NCBI GenBank assembly: GCA_004352715.1
Contig: SCFE01000117.1
Span: 76,272-140,271, forward strand
Source: Hofstenia miamia
Lineage: Eukaryota; Xenacoelomorpha; Acoela
Length of the DNA stretch: 64,000 nucleotides
Direction: 5' to 3'
The notes beneath the pieces are model-generated. The model worked only from the letters and a program-made list of their open reading frames with translations. It was not told the origin of the DNA and did no database searches. Positions 11,002-23,300 of this stretch are shown piece by piece. The position numbers and the translations under genes are program-made. Every line of letters starts with the position of its first letter. Position 1 is the first letter of the stretch.

Positions 11002-11777
11002 TAACATATTTGCCAATTACTAGAGAATTTGCTATCTATTTACAACATTTCTTTGTATTTCTAAAACTGCAAAAATTCAATTACATACATTCAGATAACA
11101 ATCGCAATTAGTAGAGCAGAATTGTTTTCTAAAAGGCTATGCATTTCAAGTTTAATGGTTAATCAACAAACTTTAAATATTCTTAAAAAAGTTATTTCCG
11201 TAGTGAATCAATAACATTACAGATGAAATAAATTCTATAAATACCTGTTGGTTTGACAATAACTACACGATTTCATACAGAAAATGTGAATGCAAGATTG
11301 GACGCTGAATGATTTTCTTGGATGGTTTGCACCAGAGGTATTCAATATTTAATTGGCATTTTTATCATTGAACCATTTTAAAATCGATTAATCTATTCTC
11401 AGTTTATAAGAATATACTTATTTTAGTAAAAAGGTTATATATAATAACGTTGTATAATTCCTTGACGAAGACAATTATATAGAAATGCAATACTGATTAA
11501 TATGATTATTGGGTTGTTTTCTTTTATAAAAAAATAAATATAGAATAAAAAAAATGTAGATAATTGATCAAAAAATTGCGTGTAAATTTGACATTTATAC
11601 TTGATGTTTTTTCTTAATTCTAATAACGCAATCTATTGTCAGAAATGCGTCTATTATTATTTTAATTTTTTAAAGCTTTTTTAAGATTGTGCTTGATATT
11701 TGTTACATATTAAGTCAACAAGGATATTGAATGAGTGCCACTGCAAGTGTCATGACAGTGGTTATATAATATTAATA
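11002..11777. other. No recognisable feature
   Basis: AT-rich sequence without a supported gene. Confidence 0.4.
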
Positions 11778-12085
11778 CAGTAGATTTTGGATAGAAGAAT
11801 ATCCACAGGAATTTTATGACTACATAAAAATATCACTATAACCGAAATTGTACCTACAGGTTGACAATACATGTACACATTATACACAAAAATTCGTTCA
11901 TAAATATATATTTCCAATCATGCACTATGTTACACGTATTTATAGGTTGTTCAAAAATTTTCTGAAAATGCCATGATTGGTGCCTACTGTTTTCGACGCA
12001 ATCTAACTTTCTCTAAGTCATATGGAACCAATTGTAATGGCATGTCACAATGACAAGCGGAAACTTGTGCATAATATTTTTGCTG

Positions 12086-14227
12086 TCACATCTGCCTCAT
12101 CTTTGTCGTTTTCATCAACTTGTTCAGCCACAATAGCAGAATGCCCTCATCCATAGCAGGGCCTTTTGTATCATCAAATGTAACGTAATCTTGCAGCGTT
12201 ACATCATCAGGCAATTGCAGGATCACTCGGAGATCATCAAATGCAGTTGATTCTTGAATATCAGCAACACTTACCTCATTAGTATGCTCTATTGTATTGA
12301 ATCCAGCATTTGCAAAGCATTTGGCAATTGTGCTGCTGTCAACCTTTCGCCATGATTGCTTCAAGAGGATCATTGAATCAAGAATAGTAAAGTGAATGCT
12401 TCATTGCAATTGTGAGCCACAACTCACTTCAGTGCTAGTTGCTGGCGATAATAAGACTTCAAGCAATAGACTACTCCTTGGTCCATAGGTTGAGTTTTTG
12501 AAGTTGTGTTTGGTGGGAGAAACACTAATTGAATGTGAGATAGGTTGGCTATATGCGGATGTGTGGAGCAATTATCCACAGTCAACGAACATTTTGCTTT
12601 AAGGAGGCATCCCATGTGCACAACCACTCTTCAAACAGTATGCCTGTCATCCATGCCTTTTTATTTGCTCGGTATCTTCTGATTGGCAATGATGATATAT
12701 TTTTGAGGCATTGGGGTTTTGCGTACTGACCAATTGCAAATAAAGGGAGCTTGTCACCAGTCATGCTTCCACCAACTAAAATGGTGATGCGATCTTTGGC
12801 ATACTTATGACCCTCAACCCTTTCAGAGCTAAATGCCATTCATTGGTCTGGTAGAACTCCCCATGTAGCCACCACCAGTGGACCACTGGTGGGGAAGCAG
12901 TGGCAGGAGTGGCAATTACAGCCACTCATAGCCACTAGTGGACTACTGGTGGATAAGTAGTGGCAGTAGTAGCAATTGCAGCCACTCATAGCCACCAGTG
13001 GACTACTGGTGGACCACTAGTGACATCTGATTTACTCTTAATCATAAATAATATATGAGCTAATGCTTGCAAGTAAAATATTATTCATTATTATGCTCTT
13101 TTAGATCTCATAAACATATAAAATTCATTGTGAAGAGCTTTTTTGCAATATTCTGTTTGCACAAATTATAAGATATATGTGCAGAATGAAATTTCAAAAT
13201 AATTTATTCACTATTATTCGTGGACCTTGAAATCAATGTCTACATGTGTACTTAAAATTGGGCAAAATATATTTTTAATTATTGGAAAAAAATAATGGTT
13301 AAAAATTGCAATTTCTTCGGAAATTGAAAATTAAATCTAAATTGGGCATTTTTGTATGCTTGTTGTTGTTGGTTATAATAAAACATTTGTTATATTTTCC
13401 ATTGTCAACTTAAAATCAATGTAAATGGTAAGTTTTTTAGCATTTCCTTCAACCCTTTGTTGGGTTTGTGTTAGTTTAAACTGCCATGTTTAAACTCTAT
13501 CAATATAAAAGTTTGCTGTTGCTACATTTGAGACATCGCTCTAATGCTTAAATCATATTTTTGCCACCAGTTGCCCACCAATTAACCACTGATGGACCAC
13601 CAGTTTACCGCTGGTGGTCCACTGGTGCATGGGCGGCCAAGCCCCACCTGGTGGCCCACCGTATCTGCCACTGGTGGTGCACCAGTATTTGGCTACGTGG
13701 GTCTCCAGAAGAAAGTAGTTTCATCTGCGTTATAGATGTTTGCTGATTCATTCTACTGCAGGATTGTTTGCAGTGTATACGTAGTCCACGCTTCTATTGC
13801 AGAAGAATCAATGTCAGCCAAAGATTCATTTGCTTTTGACATCATGGCGGCATTTCCATCAGCTGAACCATGCCATAGAAAACGGTTTGCAGTCACTGTC
13901 AATAAGCTTGCTTGCATAATCATTGACCTTCGCAAGAAGCATCTCACCAGAAATTGATAGGTTGTCAGATCGCTTCTCCTTGAACCAAAGGAGCAAGGCA
14001 TTGTCCACAACAGCAATCTTGCAGATGCACAGGCTCTTAGCAGACGATGAAGATGTTAGAGATAAAGATGCGTCGATAGCATTCTCCTTGTTGAATATTA
14101 GCTTGGATAATGTAGACTGCTTGATGTTGAACTTTGCGCAGACAACCTTTTGTTTCACAGTAAGATTATCTTGCACGTATTGTAGTACTTCGTGATGCTC
14201 AGAAAGCGTCTTTGAATGCCACTTCAT
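12086..14227 (-). pseudogene. Tigger/pogo-family transposase, broken by insertion and stops
   Basis: The N-terminal part starts at ATG 14227: MKWHSKTLSEHHEVLQY followed by LTVKQKVVCAKFNIKQSTLSKLI, a helix-turn-helix, then a CENP-B-type second DNA-binding region (DNALLLWFKEKRSDNLSISG). The DDE_1 catalytic domain follows: NADET-FFWR (first Asp) up to 13702, then after the nested element GHKYAKDRITILVGGSMTGDK (12839 downward), VDNCSTHP near 12570 (second Asp) and FLPPNTTSKTQPMDQGV (third Asp). The C-terminal ORF 12086-12373 is acidic. Frameshifts or stops at several joints, and a TGA just before 12839, make it nonfunctional. The family normally cuts and pastes DNA at TA. Confidence 0.85.
12860..13701. 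mobile_element. Nonautonomous element with hairpin-rich subterminal repeats, nested in Tigger
   Basis: The ends CCCATGTAGCCA and TGGCTACGTGGG are inverted repeats with one mismatch. Flanking TC (12858-12859 and 13702-13703) is an apparent 2-bp target duplication: removing the element plus one TC restores the transposase reading across Trp-Arg-Val-Leu-Pro-Asp. Both ends are packed with the palindromic pair CCACCAGTGG / CCACTGGTGG, at the left in roughly 60-bp tandem units (12869-13022) and at the right in looser arrangement (13563-13685). The centre is plain AT-rich DNA with no transposase. Subterminal repeats with 2-3 bp duplications recall EnSpm/CACTA elements, but the CCC terminus is not the classic one; the superfamily is unresolved. 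Confidence 0.8.
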
Positions 14228-14859
14228 AATGTCACAAATGTATAAGTACAGTATGCTGATGACACAGCAGTTTTAAAGGTTGCTGAGAGGAGAGAAAAAT
14301 ATCAAACGACAACACTGTGTGCACATCCTCACAAACATGCACATTAATCTCATTCTCATTCAGCAGACATACACACGTGCGTCAGCAGTCCAACTGCATT
14401 ACATTCGGCATGATTTTTAGTGTTCCACACATAGCCATATTTTATTCTTATAAGTGAACAAAATTAATATGTAGATGCAGGCTTCCGTCTTAGTAATTGT
14501 ATTCCTATAACCAAAATATTCTTATATCCGGTTTTGTTTAGCACTATTTACATAGAAAATTGAACTGGACTTTCAAAAAGTATTCTGTTTCTCTTGTGTG
14601 TCGACTGGAAAATATTAAAACGACATTAATCATGTGTTTAACATGAAGCCTAGCTGTTTGCATTATACGCAAGAATAATTTGAGGCAATTCATCAATTAG
14701 CTACTCATATTATTCCCTATTGCGGCGCCACTTAACAAAAATGTAAACTAAGTTTACCCATTCGAAATGAGCAATTTAAATTGGCTAATTCATTATATCA
14801 TGTACATGTGCGCTAGCTAGATGCGATTTCTTCTGCTTGTTACTTATTAGACTAATATA

Positions 14860-16466
14860 CAGTACTGGAAATATGTATTCGACTACCTTGCAATTCTGAA
14901 TAAATAATGAGCATTCATTGGATAAAGTGTGCCTAAGATTATAACTAAGTGTTACTTTGATTGAGAAAGGAAAATATCTATGTCTAATGCCATAAAATAT
15001 GTAGAATAACAATTGGCTATCAATTTTTAATCAAATTAATTTTACAAATGAGCAAATCCGAAAAAGTAAATTCAAAATAATATAGATAAATTATTATTGA
15101 TGCATTATAAGCACTTAGCATCAAAATTCTCTCTTCTAATATTTTGTAGGGTGTCCCTTTGAGCGAATAACAGCTTCAAGGCGATCAGGGATTGAAGCAA
15201 AAGGTCTTTCAATAAAGTTGTTTGGAATTGCATAATATTCTTTCATTATTGCGGTCCACAGATCGTCTTCAGTTAGGCGCCTGCGAGCCCAGTATTTCTA
15301 GCGTGAGCCGAGCCAAGCCTTAATTCGTATATATATATATATATATATATATCGACTTGCTGGTTGTATTGTAAAAGTGAAAATAGCATCAGTAAAAACT
15401 ATTGAATAAAAATACAAAAAATTTATAACAAATAAATATACGGAAAAACGTTAGTTTTTTAAACTTAATAATTAGGGTGATGTCATTAGATTTTGATTAA
15501 ATATACCTTACAATATACCATTAAAATGCGTATGCCATACAATAATGCGTATACATCATACAATATACCAAATATATCTCCCAGTCAGTGAATCCGAGCA
15601 TATTAAGAGCTTCGGAGAGTACCAGTGATGTGAACAATTGCGAAAGCCACTCTTCCATATTGCACCCTATACCATTACAGACTTCCCACCGCACTTCACC
15701 CAGTTGGTCTCCTTGTCAACATTCATTTTGATGAGTATAGCTTAAATTCTGACTCATCTGAAAATATAACATTAGACCAATGTTCAGATGAATTGTCTCT
15801 CATTAAATTGGCCCACCTCACAGGGTTTATCTTTGCTTGAGGTGAAGAATGGCTTTCTGGGTGCCACGAAAATCCAAATTGAGTACTTTTTCAGGATGTT
15901 TCGCCAAGTTCTTGCTATCACGAGGTGAACATCAGCCCATTCCTTTCTGGGATTTCACTTTGAAAGGCACACAAGAGCTGATTGAGAGGTTTTGAAGGTC
16001 TTCTTTGGCTTCCGGACTTTAGCTTCGGGGCAATGATGTTTTCAGAAGTGAAACATCTGATGATATCCCCGACAGTACTTCGAGGTCGCTCTACAAGTCG
16101 GGCTATATTACGTTGACTTATCCCCCATCTACCAAATGTTTGGAGATCATCAACTCTCGGATGGCAACAGGTACGTAACCAGGCATCACATATGGTGAAG
16201 TAAGACTGTTATTAGACATTTTCAATATAAATAGACTGAAAAAAGCTCAAAATTTATTTCCAGATTCTCTGATTCGATCTGAAGTGGCCGAATACATTTT
16301 TCCAAGAAAAAATTAGCTAACTAACAAGTGATAATTATGCCTCAACATTGATGAATTCCTCTTTCTGCAACACCAATTTAAAAATACCTATGACATTCTT
16401 GGCGTCCATTTCTTAGAAATATTTTTTGACAAATCATGGGTGGTTGAATTTTTTTTTCCAGTACTG
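14860..16466 (-). mobile_element. Tc1/mariner element, 1.6 kb
   Basis: Terminal inverted repeats begin CAGTACTGGAAA at 14860 and end TTTCCAGTACTG at 16466, each flanked by TA (14858-14859, 16467-16468), the Tc1/mariner target-site signature. Beyond the first 12 bases the repeats diverge. A minus-strand transposase relic is inside. Confidence 0.9.
15136..16219 (-). pseudogene. Tc1-type transposase relic with internal replacement
   Basis: Reading down from ATG at 16219, fragments resemble Tc1 transposase: a helix-turn-helix (WGISQRNIARLVERPRSTV), the region before the catalytic core (RWANLMRDNSSEHWSNVIF), the first catalytic Asp in FSDESEF, and KSVMV-GAI. The C-terminus (EDDLWTAIMKEYYAIPNNF to GHPTKY) is at 15136-15290. 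The expected middle, with the second Asp and the SPDLNPIE-type third acidic residue, is missing; about 15300-15590 holds unrelated AT-rich sequence with a TA microsatellite (15329-15352). Several stops and frameshifts. The enzyme is dead. Confidence 0.8.
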
Positions 16467-16514
16467 TATGTATTTCATGCAATATTACATTTACATAATT
16501 TATATCGATTTCAG

Positions 16515-16701
16515 AAAGGGTACAAAAGTGCTGCGTACACAAATGTACTTCAGGCTATATGAAAAAAGGCGTAAATCAGTCAGGTGCGACTCAGTTTTCT
16601 GAAGAAATGCTTGATAAATGGAAAAAGCAAATTCGTAGAAAAGATTTGGTGATTACTATAGCCGCACTTCTGTTTGTGAACAGCATTTTGAAAATTCATG
16701 A
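16515..16701 (+). pseudogene. THAP-type zinc-finger exon relic
   Basis: A plausible acceptor (ATTTCAG, 16508-16514) opens a frame with the THAP C2CH pattern: C-x4-C in CCVHKC, a conserved Trp in MLDKWKKQIRRKD, and VCEQHF supplying the last Cys and His. A one-base frameshift near 16648 separates the two halves, and TGA follows at 16699-16701. THAP domains bind DNA and are found in host regulators and in P-element or Kolobok transposases. No transposase domain was seen downstream, so which type it came from is open. It lies 49 bp outside the Tc1-type element. Confidence 0.7.
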
Positions 16702-18520
16702 TTTTACTTAACGAAACGTAGAGAGAAGAAACTCAAACCCAACAGCATGCTATCGATTTTCACTTTTCATTCAAGTGTACTGGTATGTCTGACAAATTTT
16801 AAATTTAAAATCCGTTAATATTACCACATTTGACTTTAGTAGAACAGTATATTACACGAGAATTACAGAAATATATCACTTCGATCCGCAAAAATATTTT
16901 TCTATTAATAATTCATATATTTTAGACCAGGTATAATATTTAAACCTTCACATGTATACAAAATCCTATTGAAGTTTATATTTGAAATTTTTGGTTTTTT
17001 TGAAATCAGAAGAGTGTTAGTTCAAAGGATTCTCAAGGAATAACCGTAGTTCTAGTGTTAAAGCAATGAAACTTAACCAAATCAAGGATTCTCTATTTAA
17101 ATATCAATATACTTTAAAGAGATAATATGATTTCATTTCAAAATATTTATATTTCTTTATCAACTTCCCACATTCTATTTAAAAAGTTTTTCTATAATTT
17201 TGCAAAATAATTGGCTTTAACAGCAAGCCAACTGCTGCGTTAAGTTTGTAAATTTAAAATGAATAACATAATTTCCATAAGGGTTTAAATATGATTTATT
17301 ACAATTATCAACACTGGGCTTACATATATGACATTTATTTTTTTAGGACTGATAGTCAAATATAAATGTGAGGCCTCCACCAAGAGACAATTTTTCTTAA
17401 GTAGATGAACCTCCATCGTTTTTAGATTAATGATAAGCTTTCTTCCATCGATGACATTTCTGCTGATCTCATTCCACTGGATTGGAAATTGGACACAGTT
17501 AATGGTTGTAGCGTATATAACGTTATCACATCTTATTGGATTTTCCAAAGATTAATGAAGGAATTATCAATATGCATGACTTCAATTGAAACTATTTCTA
17601 AATGGAAATACTGTGCCTCTTCCTGGTTAAGAACAGAAGCATAGTGCAAAATTTCTATGAAATCGCAATGAACCGAACTTTGCAACTGTCTTCAAAATAC
17701 ATGTAAACTGGAAAACAATGATTCAATAATCCATGATCGTTCCAAGCGACTTTATAATGCAAAGTTAAAGTTCACATCGTCAATAATAAGATTGTCTTTG
17801 TTAATTTACTTTACCTCCTTATCTGAGCTTAAAGTTAATCAATATCTTCCTCTTCCCAATTCGGGATTTCTACACAGTATTTTTTCAGGTGAGATTAACA
17901 AGTTTTTCCCTTATTTACACATATTTAATGTCAGCATATTTTAATAAATTCCGGTTTATTTACAAAATTTATTCATGTTCGAAATGGAAATTATTTGATT
18001 AACTTTAAGCTTTGTACACTAATGACAATGATAATTATCATTAAAAGTCAGTTAAGTTGTTGTATTAGAATTAAATTGTAAAATTGCTATTTTATATTTA
18101 ATGCAAATTGATTTAGAACTAACTTGGAGGCAACTTGAGGGATGAAGTTCATGCCTATAGAGAATCACTGGTGTTTTCAATACAAAATAAGCTTACTATC
18201 CGTATTTTTATGTATTTTTTACAAATTTTATAACAAAAACTATACTATAACTCGTTATTAAAATATTATTATAGTAATTTATCCATAGCCTGGAAGATTT
18301 TTTGTAATTTATGTGAATTGTATATATGTGTTTTTGTGAACTTAATGACACAATTCAGATAAATTATCAGCTAATTAGTTGTTAACATTTATCTGAATAA
18401 AGAATATTTTATCTTATCGTTATGGAATATATCCATGTACATTTGTACAATGTTTCATTAATTTATGACTAATAGAATAATGGCTGATACACTGCTCTCA
18501 AAGCCTAATATGATTTTCTT
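16702..18520. other. No recognisable gene
   Basis: AT-rich sequence; the 87-codon minus ORF at 17285-17548 has no recognisable motif. Confidence 0.4.
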
Positions 18521-19065
18521 AGGGTGGGACCCGTAGAGCTGGACGTCAGTCGCCGCTTCAAACTTTAGACAGCTGACTCAGCCGATCGATGACTAAGACT
18601 ATATCAAGACAAACAAAATGCTGGTTTAGCCATCACAAGTCGAAGAAGCCAGCTCGGCATTTCTAATTTTAAGCACCTTCTTCATTTTCATTAAAACTAT
18701 GGCTTTGTGAAGAACACAATGTAGAGATTATGTTTTATTACGTTTTATTTTGTTTTTTAGTTAAATGTGTTTTAGTTTTTTATTGTTTTTATTAAATTTT
18801 AGTTTAGGTTATGTCTTATTAATCAGGTTGCCTGTAAGCGCATTGTGAACCTTTTTGCTAATAGATAGTTTCACAATACTGCTTGGATCATGTACGGTTT
18901 TTACAGGACTTTAGGTCTTATAGGGTTTTTATATGTAATATTATACAGTCTCATCCAGTTATATGGAAGTCGCTCAGTCGGCTGTGCCGTCGCCGCTGAC
19001 CTTATCGGGTCTGCGCCGCCAATAGTAGTCGGCTGACGGCGGCGCCCACCTCTAGGGATCCCTCT
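18520..19065. mobile_element. Possible nonautonomous element with GC-rich ends
   Basis: Two GC-rich patches (about 18523-18595 and 18965-19065) stand out of AT-rich sequence and are partly inverted: GTGGGACCCGTAGAGCTGG with GTCAGTCGCCGC on the left, and GTCGGCTGACGG with CACCTCTAGGGATCCC on the right. The centre carries T-rich simple sequence. Ends and target duplication could not be fixed. Confidence 0.35.
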
Positions 19066-20438
19066 AATCAAGTCATTAAACTATTTGTTATAAAAGTTTC
19101 TTTATTTGTAGTTAGATTGGTCTTTGTCTAAGAAAAATCAGATATTACATAATTACATGTATTTTTGAGGAAGAAAAATATATATGCTTAATTGTGCTAA
19201 ATTTTACTTCTATTGAGATTACACAACGTTTTCATAGGTACACGTATACTGGGAAATTTGAGTCCTCAGGGTTGTTGTATAAAGCGTATCTTGAGACTTG
19301 TGTTTCAAAATTGAAAAATGCTATCCTAACTACAGCGGAAACTTTCATTTTGATAAAATCAAAGATTATTTATGCCTTCCTAGTAAAAAACTAATAATAC
19401 TTTTGCAATTTCAGTGAATGCACTTTTTCTTTAAGAGATATATATATATATAGCTCCTCTCTTTAAGCACAAAAATCTTATCAAGAGCAACTAAATTAAT
19501 GAAGTTTATTAATGTAATTTTGTGGCATGAATTACTAAGTAGTTATAAAACACTCTAATGGATGTCTCATCAATGAATTTTTTCAAATATTCCTTGTTGA
19601 TTACCATTTCGAATAGCTCAATGTTTAATCAAACAGTTAAATGCTTCAATTTTTAATATGTAAGAGCTAAAAGCAGTATATTTGCAAACATCATACAATT
19701 TTTTTATAATCCTAAGCAAGGCCAAAAGTGAGGCCACAAAAAAACTTCACCAGAGGCAAAGATTTGATGCAACAAGTAGTTTAAGTAACCAATTAAAAGA
19801 ATTAGTAATTTATATTTTATACACTTCTGTACTTATTGAAACATTTGAATTTTTGAAAATTAATGGATGCGATTACCAATAAGCAATCATTTTTCAACAT
19901 ATCAAAATTTTTGTTTTGATTCTATAAAATCAGACAATATAGATGTGCACAAGCCGAAATATAGAGCCAACCTTTCTACATTGAGATCAATATTTCTAGA
20001 AATTGAGTTTACCTCTTTACTTGTGAAACCTTTTAATTGATTAGTGAACCCATTGTTTGCTTCAAAGGAAATGGAATAAATTTAGATGCAGAAAACTTGG
20101 ATTAGATTTTACAAGAATTCTCTACTTACAAGAGCGTATATTGCGTTTTTTCTTTTTTTCTAGTGAAAGGTTAACCTTGACTTTATTTGTTTTCTTTTTA
20201 AGGTAACAGAAACTAGTCAATCATACTTTCCATTTTTCCTAACAGGCTTTGATAAAATTATTCAAAATGTGGATAAAGCTGTTTGTTGCTTTGAAAATAG
20301 GGTTAAATCAAGAACCCAATTAACTTCAAAATCGAAGTTTAGAAATATTTTAGTATTTTTTATGAACTTTGACATCATTACTTTGATATGAACATTTTGG
20401 TCATGCTCTTTGACATCGTTGGTAATGTAATTATAGTA
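19066..20438. other. No recognisable gene
   Basis: AT-rich sequence; two 66-codon ORFs here (19194-19394, 19682-19882) have no support. A short TA tract lies at 19439-19450. Confidence 0.4.
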
Positions 20439-21272
20439 CAGGGGTGGTCAAAAGTTCATGGTAAAGTAACATTTTGCACTCTTTATAGTTCTAAACGATA
20501 GACATGCGTTTGATTATCACAAGCACTCATGCACTTACATTGTTTGTGCAAGCTTAGAACTGTATGGAGTGTAATGAATTAACTCAAACGGGGCAAAAAA
20601 TGTTACCTTACCGCTTTGCGGAGTCCCGACCCGAGAGTAGACGTTAAACAATAGGGTATAAGAAGGTGCAACCATGTGTGCTTTGCACATATGGGGGCGG
20701 TGACGATGATGTGAGACTGTCTGTTCTGTGGAGCAGATGGCGATCTATGCCCAGAGCCGTAGAGAGCGTCTACGAGGGCAGTTATACAGAGGATTCTCCT
20801 CTGTCTCTGGCCTCTAGATAGGCCTAGGCGAGCATATGTGCTGCCTTACCTATGAGGGAGCTTTGCTTTGTCATGGGTTTTAGTTATGATCCGACATTCT
20901 AAGTTACGGAGATTTCTAGGACGTCACTTGGTGCTTTGCACTTCAAGTGTTAAATATCTCCTAAATAATCAGGATCTCTATAACAGGCAGACGCAGGTGC
21001 TCACGAGTTACCTCAGTTAGTAGCCTTGGTTGGCGAAAGCTGTAGAGAGGCGCAACCCTCTCATGAAGCTCGGCCTTCGGCTTCACTCTCTGCTGATCAG
21101 ACTCAACACAGATCAGCACTCTGCGTGCCAGGGGTCGCCAGAGGGCAAGCATGATTAAGCCGGCCTGCACACTTCTAGGGGAAGTGCCAGAGCAGATCTG
21201 TTGCCACCCACTCTTCAGTCCGTTGACTGGTAGAGTAACCCCGACTTTACCATAAGCTTTTGACCACCCCTG
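20439..21272. mobile_element. TA-flanked MITE, split by a 634-bp repeat
   Basis: Inverted termini CAGGGGTGGTCAAAAG at 20439 and CTTTTGACCACCCCTG ending at 21272 extend inward to ATGGTAAAGT (about 30 bp). TA lies on both sides (20437-20438, 21273-21274). Without the insertion at 20613-21246 the element is about 195 bp. It has no coding content and an internal hairpin (AGTTCTAA / CTTAGAACT). The termini and TA duplication fit a Tc1/mariner-mobilised MITE. Confidence 0.85.
20613..21246. mobile_element. GC-rich 634-bp dispersed repeat, copy 1
   Basis: Inserted in the MITE with TTACC on each side (608-612 and 21247-21251, i.e. 20608-20612 on the left), a clean 5-bp target duplication. The sequence is far richer in GC and CpG than its surroundings and is nearly identical to 30581-31214. 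On the minus strand both copies encode the same 69-codon ORF (20961-21170 here), which has no recognised domain. The 5-bp duplication and lack of inverted ends are compatible with a solo LTR or another integrase-mobilised unit, but it lacks TG...CA ends. Class unknown. Confidence 0.8.
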
Positions 21273-21274
21273 TA

Positions 21275-22665
21275 GTATTTAAAAGAATGATTTTGTGCAG
21301 TTTTAGACTAAGAATAGTGCTTTCTTTACATACGATATGCATTGTTAAGAAATCTTTTAAAATAATTTGAAAATTGATATATTGTAGATCGATGAATTAG
21401 AAAAGGTCTGATTAGCCCTATACCTCGTCTGTCTCATTCGCCTAAATCGGTATTCCCTACACAATTAACTCATCCCTACGTTTAAATAAACATAATATCG
21501 CCACCGCTCAGAGTTTCACATAACTAATAATGGTAAAACAGCACGACGGCCTCTGGGTGATTCGATAGCAGGCCTTCTTCTTCGATTGCATCCAGCGCAG
21601 AGGAGATGACATCATCTTAAACCAGTGCTTACTCTGTTTATTATATTTATCTCACTAATTGTCAAAATAAGTTTGTTTATCTCGCAAGTAAAATAATAGA
21701 TAATAAAATTCTCAATTGAAATGGCAGTGGATTTAACAAATGCTTATTGGTTTATGATACATGCTGCAGAAACCAGGCTTGTCCATTGAAATTGGAATGT
21801 AATTGGATTACAATTGAACATTGGAATTGGATTGGAATTGGTTGGACAAACAAAATTTGCTATTAATTGGATTCCAATTGGATTTTCATTGGAATAATTT
21901 TACAAAAATTTCCAAATTCACATTTTTCTATAATATAGTTTTCTTAATAATTTCTCATACTATTAAAATATTTGCTTTGGATATGGGTCTGATAATACTA
22001 GGGCTTCGCTACTCGGGATATTTTTGCTTCAAGTCGAGTCTAGTTGAGTCGGGTCAGTCTCTTAAAATTCTGCTCTAGTCGGATGTCGAATTTCGAGTCT
22101 TGTCTAACCACGTAGGCCTATGAATGTCATAATTGTAAATCACCAATTATTGAATAAGTAATAAACTGTTTTCCAAACTCAAAAATAAATATTTTAGCAG
22201 TTACATTTGTAATTGATCATTATTGTATTGTATATAGATATAGTATTAACCAATCAGTGTTGATGTTGTATTGTCATGTGAGCACAAAATAAGCATGTTT
22301 TCTAAAATTTTATTTGTTTATGTCTATCTGGAAACAATAAGCAGGCAGTCTTAATTTAGAGAGCAATTAGTTCATGTATTTTCGTCTGATTTCCAAGCTC
22401 TTTACAACAGCTTGGAGAACTTCAAAAGCTCTTTCACATGTTTCAATATTTTATAAATAACTATTGCATAATATACCAGTATTAATAAATTACAAAGCTC
22501 TTTTTTATATAGCAACAAATGCTCAAAGTAATGCCGCATATATGACACGATTGATTTAATATTACAATATATTTATTATTATTTAAACAATGATTGTAAT
22601 CAGGCTAGATTTTTTGCAAAAAAATAGAAAATATATTCAATTGAATGTAGTATACGTAAGAATAT

Positions 22666-22703
<38 letters not shown>

Positions 22704-23300
22704 CACATTTCACTTATCACTTATATATATATATATATTATACACATTTCACTTATAATAATGGTACATTACAATAGCAAATTTGTCTATTTTTTAATTC
22801 ATCTAATTCTATCATCATCATTGTGTATCCTCCATCTGATTGCATGAACATAAATAATCTAAGTTGAGATTTTGAATGTGTTTTAATACATTGGCAATTT
22901 GTAAATAAATAATTCTTCGTTTTTATCACTCTCATATTTAAACACTATTATTACAAGGCGGATAATATATAATATTCATTTTCCATATTTTGTTGTCATA
23001 GAAACTTTTCTTCACTCTTTCTCTACTCAAATACACACTCTATTTTAGTTGATATTAACAAATGAAAAATGGATACATCCCATAAATGTTTTAAATGTCT
23101 TTTATGATCGACACTTGACTGTTCTCCCAGCATGTGTTTTACTTCAAGATGTGATATTTGGGACTTTTAAAAGCATAGAAATTATCACTTGCTTATTTCT
23201 TCTCAATTACATATTGAGCAAATCTGCAACATGGGACTAAACAAAATGTTAAATCATATATTTAATATCTTTCCACTATTGTATTATTGTGAGAAATCAT
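21275..23300. repeat. Intergenic with degenerate repeat patches and (TA)n
   Basis: About 21783-21895 is a degenerate ATTGG/GGAATTGG array, echoed at 42125-42185. About 21985-22105 is rich in CGAGTC/GGGTC words, typical of invertebrate MITE ends. TA tracts at 22669-22699 and 22721-22739 are each followed by TTATACACATTTCACTTAT, a local duplication. No gene. Confidence 0.5.

Larger units (their letters stand above)
11778..14546 (-). mobile_element. Tigger/pogo-type DNA transposon relic
   Basis: The left end CAGTAGATTTTGGATAGAAG at 11778 is preceded by TA. An inverted, diverged counterpart near 14500-14546 shares GGATA-AAGAATAT and AGGAAT in the same order, giving degenerate terminal inverted repeats. 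A minus-strand transposase relic lies between. Length is 2.77 kb, or about 1.93 kb without the nested insertion, in the usual range for pogo/Tigger elements. The right boundary is approximate. Confidence 0.75.

Noticed and set aside
12888-13025. CRISPR-like array of short palindromic repeats
   Set aside because: Eukaryotic context, variable spacing, and they lie symmetrically at the ends of a transposon.
13561-13746. Trp-rich plus ORF
   Set aside because: It is a translation of the palindromic subterminal repeats of the nested element.
13736-14195. Plus-strand ORFs over the Tigger transposase
   Set aside because: Shadows of the minus-strand transposase, which has the recognisable domains.
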